Under the pieces are notes generated by a model. It was not told where the DNA came from. It ran no database searches and was given only the letters and a program-made list of their open reading frames with translations. Shown one piece after another: positions 1 through 8,000 of a stretch of DNA of 10,946 bases. This stretch comes from Zancudomyces culisetae (lineage: Eukaryota > Kickxellomycota > Harpellomycetes > Harpellales > Legeriomycetaceae): positions 1-10,946 of the forward strand of contig LSSK01001451.1 of NCBI GenBank assembly GCA_001969505.1, read 5' to 3'. The position numbers and the translations under genes are program-made. Position 1 is the first letter of the stretch, and the number at the start of each line of letters is the position of its first letter.

Positions 1-603
1 GAGTAATATTATTGCAATAATGTGAACTTGCGCAAACAACTATAACCTCACCATTGGTTATGTCTAAAGTGTAAAAATAAGAATTTCTCAGATACATTAG
101 AATGCAATTAGGAAATCTACCACTCTGTATGTACCCGATTAATCGCTGCTCGTTGCCTATAATATCAGCAGGCTCATTTTTCATACACTTTATAACTAGT
201 GTTTTTCTTTTACCGACAAGAGCTTCAATAATTATATCAGTACTTCGAGAATCAGTATTGTGAAAACGATTTCCAGTTTTTATTAAATATCTGCTGTTGA
301 AATCTAAACCAGCAAACGCGATAAGCGCGAAGGCTAGCCCCGAGACATCACTTTCCCAATTTGTATTTGCTGCTATATTGATGGTACGCAACATCGCCTC
401 TTTTTGATTCTCATTTAATTTCAATTTTGGTCAGAGACAACTCAATTCGTGTTCATACAGATTTTTTATCTGATAAATTTTGTTTTTTGGGGCTTACTTA
501 TGTTTCCAGCCAAGGTTGCTTTAAATATATCATTTGTTATTACTTTGATTTTGATTCATTTTTTGATGACGTTGGAAACAAAATACGGGATTCTATTGGA
601 CAT
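1..603 (-). pseudogene. Degenerate, edge-truncated ORF with PD-(D/E)XK nuclease-like features
   Basis: On the minus strand a frame is open from position 430 to the left edge (about 143 codons). The first ATG in it is at 394-392. The product has mixed composition and a plausible alpha/beta pattern: ESDVSG, then STDIII (Asp codon 238-236), then LVIKCMK, then EQRLIGYI, then ILMYLRNSYFYTLD. This order resembles the core of PD-(D/E)XK nuclease-like domains of the HsdR_N/Mrr type, in which an Asp strand is followed by an (E/Q)xK strand and a helix with Gln. The usual Glu is Lys here (codon 190-188). Upstream, protein-like sequence continues but is broken by TGA at 433-431. A different frame carries further protein-like sequence from an ATG at 603-601, with stops at 558-556 and 468-466. 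I infer a decayed gene with nonsense codons and one frameshift. The family call is by eye. A shorter functional protein from 394, or one continuing off-window, cannot be excluded. Confidence 0.5.
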
Positions 604-721
604 GTTAGGTTCTGGTTAATATTCTGGTCTTTGATTAAAGAACAGCAATATTAAAAAACGATGGCAGGTTGTTGGATGCATGGAACTATTAGGAAGAGAA
701 AAGAAAAGAAAATAAAAAAAA

Positions 722-770
722 GGGGGGGGGGCAAAAGTGGCAAAAGTGGTTTGGTTGTAGTGGTTGTAGT
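722..770 (+). repeat. G10 run followed by two short tandem duplications
   Basis: Ten consecutive G residues (722-731) follow an A-rich purine run. Next come two copies of CAAAAGTGG (732-740, 741-749) and two copies of GGTTGTAGT (753-761, 762-770), the last running into GGTTGG. The segment is strongly G-rich on the plus strand, in otherwise AT-rich DNA. It could be slippage-prone or form unusual structure. No function is shown. Confidence 0.7.
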
Positions 771-1212
771 GGTTGGAGAAGAAGGCGAGGAAGAGGGTAA
801 AAACAACTTGATTTGTGGATGAATAACGCGATGTGTACTTGCTAATCAAATATTTGCAAATTATGCTTTGTTCACTACTAAAAAAAATAATAATAATACA
901 ACCAACTTGCCAATTGTTTGAAGGAAAGGCTTGGAAAAGGATATTGCTCCCATTTCTATGGAGAGCTACAAATTATTTGCCTAGCTGAAAATAAAAAGCA
1001 CCATTATGAAAAAAAAAAAAACAATAGTAAATATCAGAAGCGTAAATTAAGAACTGTTTCTGATTGCAATAAATTACTCCATAATTTTTTTATTACTTTT
1101 TAAAGGGCTAATATACCAAACAAAATATAACCCGCCAAACGGTAACAAGATTCATAAAATAAACGCACAACACTTATTTTGCAAAACGAATCTTTGTTGA
1201 AAGCCAGAAGCA

Positions 1213-1262
1213 GAAAAAAGGGAAAAGGAAAAGGAAAAAGAAAAAGAAAAAGAAAAAAGGGA
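1213..1262 (+). repeat. Period-6 polypurine tract in the SPF1 leader
   Basis: About 50 bases of pure A/G, built from GGAAAA and AGAAAA hexamers, end 11 bases before the SPF1 ATG. The tract probably lies in the promoter or 5' leader. Homopurine tracts of this kind are slippage-prone and can exclude nucleosomes; whether this one does is inference. Confidence 0.8.
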
Positions 1263-1273
1263 ACAAAACAGAA

Positions 1274-4200
1274 ATGAAGAGAAAACTTGTAGAATCCAAG
1301 GCGATTGCCTCGGCCAATCTGTATCGGGAATTACCCAACAGCCAGAAACCATACAACTGGCCATACATTTTTATTTACCCCATGTGGCTCTACATATACT
1401 TTGTAGAATACCAACGGGTGTTGGGCAGCTTCGAGTATACATTTTTGTCATTGGTGTTTGTTGTAGGTTCACACATACTGTTGCGACTAATGTGCGAATG
1501 GGATGTAAATGTGCGTGCCAGATTGATGTGTAGTGAGGTTGAGACAGTACAGGAGGCAGATTTGGTGAAAATCATAACAGCAGAGCATCAGGGAAAGAAC
1601 GCGATGGTGCAGATCGACCGGACATTCAATAAACGGGGAGATCTGTTGATTTCGTTCAAATTCCAGGAGATCAAGTATATCTATGAAGATGACAAAAAGT
1701 TGTTCAAGACAATCGAGTACCCGTGTGATATGGGGTACCCAGTCGAACACTTTAGAAGTGCCAAAGGTCTCAGTAGCGAGAAGCAGCTTGAGGAGGAGCA
1801 GTATGCGTATGGCGACAACCGGTTCCACATTCCGATTCCTACATTTGTGGAGTTATTCAAGGAACATGCGGTGGCACCGTTCTTTGTGTTCCAAGTGTTT
1901 TGCGTTGGGCTATGGTGTTTGGATTCGTACTGGTATTATTCAGTGTTCACGCTGTTTATGTTGATTGTGTTTGAGAGTACGTTGGTGTTTCAACGGGTGA
2001 GAACTTTAGGTGAATTCCGAACGCTAGCAATGAAACCATACAAGATCAATGTATATAGAATGGGCAAGTGGAAAGAGGTAGAAACCACAGAGCTTTTGCC
2101 AGGTGATGTGGTATCGATTGTACGCAGTGAAGGAGAAAACGCAGTACCATGTGATGTAGTTTTGGTTGGTGGAAACTGTATTGTCAATGAGGCAATGTTA
2201 TCAGGCGAATCGACACCACAACTGAAAGAACGAGTCTCCGAGACACGGGCCCAAGAAGCGATTGGGTTTGATATTGAAGGACGGGATAAGGGTAGTGTAT
2301 TGTTTGGAGGAACAAAAGTGCTTCAGGTTGATCTTGAGCACAAGACGAAGGGTACAATTATGACACCAGATGGTGGATGTACGTGTGTGGTGTTACGGAC
2401 TGGGTTTGGAACGGCACAGGGAGAGTTGGTACGAACCATGATATTTAGCACTGAGCAAGTGACAGCAAACAACAAGGAATCGTACATATTTATATTGTTT
2501 TTGTTGTGTTTTGCGTTTTTGGCAGCAGGGTATGTGTGGCACCAAGGGATGAAAGATGCTCGACGAACCACAACCAAGGTATTGCTAGACTGTATTCTGA
2601 TAATCACATCAGTAGTTCCACCCGAATTACCAATGGAACTGTCGATGGCTGTAAACTCGTCGTTGATGGCATTATCAAAGTATGCGATATACTGTACAGA
2701 GCCATTCCGAATTCCATTTGCGGGTAGGTTGGATGTGTTATGCTTTGACAAGACAGGAACACTGACGGGTGAACAGTTGGTGGTCGATGGAGTTGCGGGA
2801 GTGGTGGAGCCAATAAATGGGGAGAAGGGGATGCAAGCAGACGGGCTGATCAAGGTCAATCTTTTGGGACCAGAGGGAATGATGACGATAGCTACAGCAC
2901 ACGCATTGGCGCGATTGGATGACGGCACACTGGTTGGTGACCCGATGGAACAGGCACAGCTGCAATCCACACGGTTTGAAATGGTGCAGGATGGCACGTT
3001 GTGGCTGCAGAAGAGCAGCAGCCGTGACCTGTGGATGGAAGGAATCAAGCTGATACCTAAACGCCGGTTTCCATTTTTGTCAGAACTCAAGCGAAATGCA
3101 GTGGTCAGCTGGGCGAGTAGTTCACCCAATGGGAAAGCAAAACACTTTGTGTCAGTAAAGGGAGCACCAGAAGCACTGCGAGGGATGTTTGTAAATATTC
3201 CAGCGTGGTATGATGAGACGTTTAAGCACTACAGTCGACGTGGAGGGAGAGTGTTGGCATTAGGAAGTAAGTGGATTGATCGGGAACACATAGGCCATGA
3301 GGAGTTGGGCAAGTGGACGCGAGAGAGTGTGGAGAGCGAGTTGGAGTTCCAGGGATTCTTGGTGTTCAGTTGTCCACTGAAGCCCGATTCGGCATCGGCG
3401 ATCAAGATGCTGAACGATTCACAGCACCGCTGCATTATGATTACAGGCGACAATGCGTTGACGGCTGTACATGTGGCCGGCCAGGTGCGAATTGTTGAGA
3501 AGCCTGTGCTGATTTTTGATGCTGATAGCAACAACAAGCTGGTGTGCACCAATGTCGAAGAAGATATCCATATCGGCGTATTGCCTGACGAACCACTGGA
3601 CTCTGAGATTTTGGCAGATTGGGAGTTGTGTATGACTGGTCCAGCTCTCGACTTGCTGCGTGGATCTGTGCTTTGGCGCGAGTCCTTGCTGCATAACGTG
3701 TGGGTCTATGCTCGTGTCAGTCCAGCTCACAAAGAGTTTATTTTGACAGAGTTGAAGAGCAGTGGTTATTGTACGTTGATGTGTGGTGATGGAACCAATG
3801 ATGTAGGTGCACTCAAGCAGGCTCATATCGGTGTTGCTTTGCTTAACGGAACCACTGAAGACTTGGAAAAGATCCAAAAACGTAATCAAATTGAGCGAGT
3901 AAAAGCTGGTTATGATGCACAAGTCAAACTGTCCAAGCGATTTGGACAACCACCGCCACCTCCTCCCAGTATTCTGAAAAAGCATATGGATGAACTTTTA
4001 TCTAAATCTCAAGACCAAAACCAAAACCAACAACAAATACAACAACAACAACAACCACAACAACCACAACAGCAGCAGACCAGACAACAACAAGCAGAAC
4101 AGCTTCAACAGGAGCTTGGTACTCGTGTAAATGATTGGCTAGCAACTATGGAATCCATGGAGGAAGACGTTCCCACCATCAAGTTCGGCGATGCCAGTGT

Positions 4201-4966
4201 AGCATCACCATTTACATCCAAACTTGGGTCCATCCATGCGGTATGCAACATTGTGCGACAGGGCCGCTGTACGCTGGTTGCAACTATCCAGATGTACAAG
4301 ATCCTTGCCCTCAACTGTCTGATCAGTGCGTATTCGATGTCCGTGATGTACTTGGCTGGCATCAAGTATGGTGATTACCAGGCGACTATTATGGGCATTC
4401 TGATGAGTGTTTGCTTTATGTGTATTTCCAAGGCGTCACCACTAGAAAAATTGAGTCGTGAAAGACCTCAACCCAATATTTTGAATTTCTATGTCTTGCT
4501 GACTGTTTTGGGTCAATTCTTTGTTCATATCTTTGCACTGGTCTTTGTGACTATGAAGGTCAACGCTTCGCAAGCCCAAGATTCCGATCTGACTCCAATA
4601 GATCTGGACTCTCCTTTCGAACCCAACCTGCTCAATACGGCCATGTATCTATTGTCGCTATCTCAACAAATCTCCACTTTTGCCATCAACTACCAGGGTC
4701 ATCCTTTCCGTGAGAGTATTCGCGAAAACACCTATTTGTTCCGTGGGCTGGCATCTGTCGGTATGCTGGTTATTGTTTGTGCCACTGAAATGTTCCCATC
4801 CCTCAATGTTATGCTCAAGCTTGTGGATATGCCCGAAATCTTTAGGAACCAGTTGGTTTTCACCATTCTTCTTGATTTTGCTGGTGCTTACTTGATTGAA
4901 AGAGTTTGTAGACACTTTTTCAGCGATTGTCAACCTAAACCGATTTCTGCCCGCGACTGTGATTAA
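1274..4966 (+). CDS. SPF1: P5A-type ATPase Spf1, ER transmembrane-helix dislocase
   Basis: A single uninterrupted 1230-residue ORF, close to the 1215 residues of S. cerevisiae Spf1, and similar to it from end to end. Family knowledge: Spf1 is an ER P5A-ATPase that extracts misinserted or mislocalised transmembrane helices, such as mitochondrial tail-anchored proteins, and affects ER homeostasis. Visible parts: N-terminal P5A-specific membrane hairpin (about 27-75); first core helices (about 195-240); actuator LSGES (309-313); the P5A M4 signature PPELPMEL (449-456); phosphorylation motif DKTGTLT with catalytic D492; nucleotide-binding KGAPE (K629); TGDN; hinge GDGTNDV (D839, D843); then a Pro/Gln-rich insert (about 893-946); and C-terminal membrane helices from about 990. 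All catalytic residues are present. The ATG follows a purine leader, and the N-terminus aligns with the family. CTG encodes the invariant Leu at 497 and 456. The gene converges on the SLC41-like gene. Third-base usage changes in the last third (see findings). Confidence 0.97.
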   Translation: MKRKLVESKAIASANLYRELPNSQKPYNWPYIFIYPMWLYIYFVEYQRVLGSFEYTFLSLVFVVGSHILLRLMCEWDVNVRARLMCSEVETVQEADLVKIITAEHQGKNAMVQIDRTFNKRGDLLISFKFQEIKYIYEDDKKLFKTIEYPCDMGYPVEHFRSAKGLSSEKQLEEEQYAYGDNRFHIPIPTFVELFKEHAVAPFFVFQVFCVGLWCLDSYWYYSVFTLFMLIVFESTLVFQRVRTLGEFRTLAMKPYKINVYRMGKWKEVETTELLPGDVVSIVRSEGENAVPCDVVLVGGNCIVNEAMLSGESTPQLKERVSETRAQEAIGFDIEGRDKGSVLFGGTKVLQVDLEHKTKGTIMTPDGGCTCVVLRTGFGTAQGELVRTMIFSTEQVTANNKESYIFILFLLCFAFLAAGYVWHQGMKDARRTTTKVLLDCILIITSVVPPELPMELSMAVNSSLMALSKYAIYCTEPFRIPFAGRLDVLCFDKTGTLTGEQLVVDGVAGVVEPINGEKGMQADGLIKVNLLGPEGMMTIATAHALARLDDGTLVGDPMEQAQLQSTRFEMVQDGTLWLQKSSSRDLWMEGIKLIPKRRFPFLSELKRNAVVSWASSSPNGKAKHFVSVKGAPEALRGMFVNIPAWYDETFKHYSRRGGRVLALGSKWIDREHIGHEELGKWTRESVESELEFQGFLVFSCPLKPDSASAIKMLNDSQHRCIMITGDNALTAVHVAGQVRIVEKPVLIFDADSNNKLVCTNVEEDIHIGVLPDEPLDSEILADWELCMTGPALDLLRGSVLWRESLLHNVWVYARVSPAHKEFILTELKSSGYCTLMCGDGTNDVGALKQAHIGVALLNGTTEDLEKIQKRNQIERVKAGYDAQVKLSKRFGQPPPPPPSILKKHMDELLSKSQDQNQNQQQIQQQQQPQQPQQQQTRQQQAEQLQQELGTRVNDWLATMESMEEDVPTIKFGDASVASPFTSKLGSIHAVCNIVRQGRCTLVATIQMYKILALNCLISAYSMSVMYLAGIKYGDYQATIMGILMSVCFMCISKASPLEKLSRERPQPNILNFYVLLTVLGQFFVHIFALVFVTMKVNASQAQDSDLTPIDLDSPFEPNLLNTAMYLLSLSQQISTFAINYQGHPFRESIRENTYLFRGLASVGMLVIVCATEMFPSLNVMLKLVDMPEIFRNQLVFTILLDFAGAYLIERVCRHFFSDCQPKPISARDCD
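3950..4111 (+). repeat. Pro6 and poly-Gln-rich insert coding region in SPF1
   Basis: Six Pro codons (893-898) are followed, after a short charged helix-like linker, by a Gln-rich stretch (913-946) encoded mostly by CAA with some CAG. Interruptions are N, P, I, T, R, A, E and L. The insert lies between the P-domain hinge motif and the next membrane helices, where Spf1 proteins carry a variable cytosolic extension. The CAA-rich triplet repeat is probably length-variable. Confidence 0.85.
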
Positions 4967-5036
4967 TTGATTTGTTTCATTTTGTTTCATTTCATCCATT
5001 TTATTATATCATATTTATTTAATTTTATTTTCCTTT
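4967..5036. terminator. Shared 3' region of convergent genes
   Basis: Only 70 bp separate the SPF1 stop (4966) from the stop of the SLC41-like gene (5037, minus). The stretch is AT-rich, with T-rich runs on the plus strand and several TTTAT/ATTTA motifs of the kind found near yeast 3'-end signals. Both mRNAs probably end beyond the other's stop, so 3' UTR overlap is likely. The cleavage sites cannot be read from sequence. Confidence 0.5.
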
Positions 5037-8000
5037 CTACAATATACTATATAAACCAAATGCTATTACTAATAACAAGACTCCCAGCATGTCACCAGTT
5101 CCCGCTCTATAATGTTAAATTATTATGGTTTTAATTTAAACCCCTTACAGCTTTTTCTCGCTCTACCATATCCACAATACTATACAATATATTATAAAAG
5201 CAGAAAAGAAAATAATAGTTACATTATTGGATTGACATAGTAATCTGATTCCAACTTTTTTCGCCATGTAGCTCGGGCCGCAAATAATCCAGTCAACAAC
5301 AAGACAAATACCTATTAAAATTGAATATTTCAATATCAGCGTCAGCGTCAACACTCAAATATACATAGTACAACCATAAATTCCCAACTTACATGAACAA
5401 AACAAGCAGACAAGTACAATACTACAAATTGAATCTTTCCAAATATAACTCCACTACCACCAACACCAACACCAACACCCGCCTTTGGATTGGTATTTTG
5501 TTGTAAGGTTTGTGATGATGGTAATATCTTTGAATAATCCATATAGTAGCTGGCATAATAAATCATGAACAAAAGTTGTACAGGTAAGTTTGCCAATACC
5601 AAAAGTATCCAAAATATTCGTCTATTCAACCCATTTCTATTCCCATTCCCATTCCCATTCCCATTCCCATTCCCATTCCCATTCCCGTTCCCATTCCCAT
5701 TATTGTTTTCTTTTAATTTTCCTACTGTACCAGCTTTGTCCAAACCTACAGTTATATTTTTATTTATATTTCTACCCTCATATCCACCTTCACCTTCATC
5801 TTCATGATCATGATCATCATCCATCCCACTCGCCGTTTTTCGTGCACTTTGCGTTCTTTGCATTTCCTGTATATGTTGTAAATGGTGTATCATGTGTATT
5901 TTATGTTGCCTTTCCAAATGTAAACTTGTAGATATCCGACTAGCATACACAATCGCTATATTGCCTCCAGTACCACAAAATACAGGTACCAAACTCGCCA
6001 GTAACGCATACGTACCGACATATCGTTCTAGTAACATTCCTGCTACTGACGATGTTACTAATGCATAAAGTAGTGATTGCCATCCAATAAATATGTTTTG
6101 GTAATAAAAACTGTAGTTTGCACTGTTAATGCCATTTCCACTATTACTCATATCATCAATTGATTGTCGTGACGAATCTATATTGTTATATTCATCTGTG
6201 GTATTCTGTACTGGCAGTATACTGTCTATACTGGTTTTGTTTTCATTTTCATTTTCATTTTCATTTTCATTTTCATTTTCATTTTCATTTCCATTCCCAT
6301 TTACGATACTATTAAATTTGATCGAGTGAAATGTTTTTAATTCTATTTCCTCTTCACCATTTCCTCCATTAATCATCTCTTGTCCAGTACTTGCACGTGC
6401 ATTTTCATTACCAAGAATATTATAATCATACCCATACTCCCCTCCCCCTCCTCCAATTCCGATTCCTCCTCCAACCCCCACTCCCCCAATGCCGATGCCG
6501 ATACCGCCTATCTTTGCGTCTGTGGTACCCGCTGTTGAACTCAGAATTCTCATCAGTAATACTATGGTTATGAAAATTCCAGTGATTGTGACCAAAACTG
6601 CAGTTATTCCCATAATTTTCCACCAAAACCCATTACCAATACCACCATTACTACTTGTATACCCATTTCCGAACAATTTCGAAACTGCTGTAGATGTTCC
6701 CATCATCAACAATAAGGTTGTTACATCTCCAAATGTTGATGCCAGAGGTGCAGTAACATTATCCGGATCCAATTTACCACCAGAAAACTTGTAACAAACC
6801 AAAATTACACCTGTCACAAGTGTAGCCACTCCTAGTGCCCCTACTAGTGAAGTAATATAGCTGGTTGTCATTATTACTATAGTATTGGAAATAGTAAATC
6901 TCAAAATGCTTGTTCTTTCAAGTTTTGCTTCACTGCCAACGGCATTCCCCTTTCCAAACATTCCTCCTACGCCTACTCCCATCCCCCCTCCCTTCAGTCC
7001 TTCCTCAGCACTGCCACCTCCCAAAATTTGTCCCTGACTCTGGGCATCTGTCAGGTTATTTGCACCAGCATTGATTGGTAGTCCCGGATGATGGATTCCA
7101 AGCAGTTCAGCAAGTATTATAACCAATATAACCATTAATCCTACTATTATACTCATCATCATACTCTGAACCAATAGCAAAAGTACATGCCTTTTTATTG
7201 TTTGTTCGATTGGCTCAGCATTTTTGTTATTATCGCTGCAATCTCCTTTACCCACTATACTACCATTGCGAGTATTATTGATACTAATAATATTACTATT
7301 ATTATTACCGCTGGTGTTGATATTGGTATTTCTACTACTACTACTACCACTACTGCTGTTGTTGTTGTTGTTGTTGTTGTTATTGTCGTTAGTATTAATA
7401 TTGGAGCTAATATCTATTACTCCACTATCGTATTGCTCTATATCATCTTCCTTCTCCATAGCTCGTTCTTTTGCTTCCAACAACAGGGTATTCGCAATTG
7501 TCGCCAACCGGGTCGATAAATTAGCCTCCAAATTGCCCTTGATATTCATAATCACTGGGGTCAAAATCAGCAGACCCGGATATTGCGAATATGCCGCATT
7601 GGTTTTCACATTGTTGTCCAGTACATGACCGGCAAAGATCGAACCCACGATACAAAACAGCAGGACGGGAACTACTTGTAACAAAATACCAAGTGTTGAC
7701 ATTTGATCCAATGCTTGGATCCATGGCCATGGCCACCACCATTGAGGTTTTCCATGCGGTTCTCTCTTAAATTTACCTGAGAGGTTATTAAATGTATTTT
7801 TTCGACTATTTTTGTTGCTACCACCACTATCATTACTAGTAATACTGCCGTTGCTGATTCTACCCCTATTATTCTTATTATTCTGGCCTATATTTCCGGT
7901 ATTTTCGGAATTGGATGTATCCTCGCCATTTAACAGCATTTTGTCGGTACTACTGCGGTTGCTGCCTGGTGCAGTTGACACCACGTTCGTAGCGCTCGAT

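Larger units (their letters stand above)
604..1273 (+). promoter_or_regulatory. SPF1 upstream region, no gene seen
   Basis: This 670 bp stretch lies between the start of the decayed minus-strand frame and the SPF1 ATG. It is AT-rich and purine-biased on the plus strand. It holds an A-rich purine run ending in ten G residues (722-731), a tandem pair of CAAAAGTGG (732-749), a tandem pair of GGTTGTAGT (753-770), an A11-A12 run near 1009, and a period-6 purine tract just before the ATG. A weak TATA-like ATATAA lies near 1124. I found no tRNA-like or conserved protein-coding sequence. Short frames here lack ATG starts or any recognisable content. Exact promoter elements and the transcription start cannot be fixed from sequence alone. 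Confidence 0.45.

Noticed and set aside
427-654. Plus-strand frame of 75 codons
   Set aside because: It begins with TTG, not ATG. The opposite strand carries the more convincing protein-like signal.
918-1103. Plus-strand frame of 61 codons upstream of SPF1
   Set aside because: It begins with TTG, has Lys-rich composition from A-runs, and shows no recognisable motif.
2323-3129. 268-codon minus-strand frame inside SPF1
   Set aside because: It is antisense to the nucleotide-binding and phosphorylation regions of a clearly conserved ATPase, so it is a shadow.
3419-3985. 188-codon minus-strand frame inside SPF1
   Set aside because: It is antisense to the conserved P-domain and has no independent evidence.
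5163-5354. 63-codon minus-strand frame with hydrophobic start
   Set aside because: It overlaps exon 2 of the transporter in the wrong frame. The correct frame after splicing matches the SLC41 family.
5641-6300. Possible CRISPR-like or satellite array
   Set aside because: The units are contiguous hexamers without spacers and in coding frame, so they are microsatellites.
7224-7628. Leu-rich 134-codon plus-strand frame
   Set aside because: It is the antisense of the Asn/Ser repeat of the transporter, and the apparent membrane protein is a by-product of TTG/TTA repeats.
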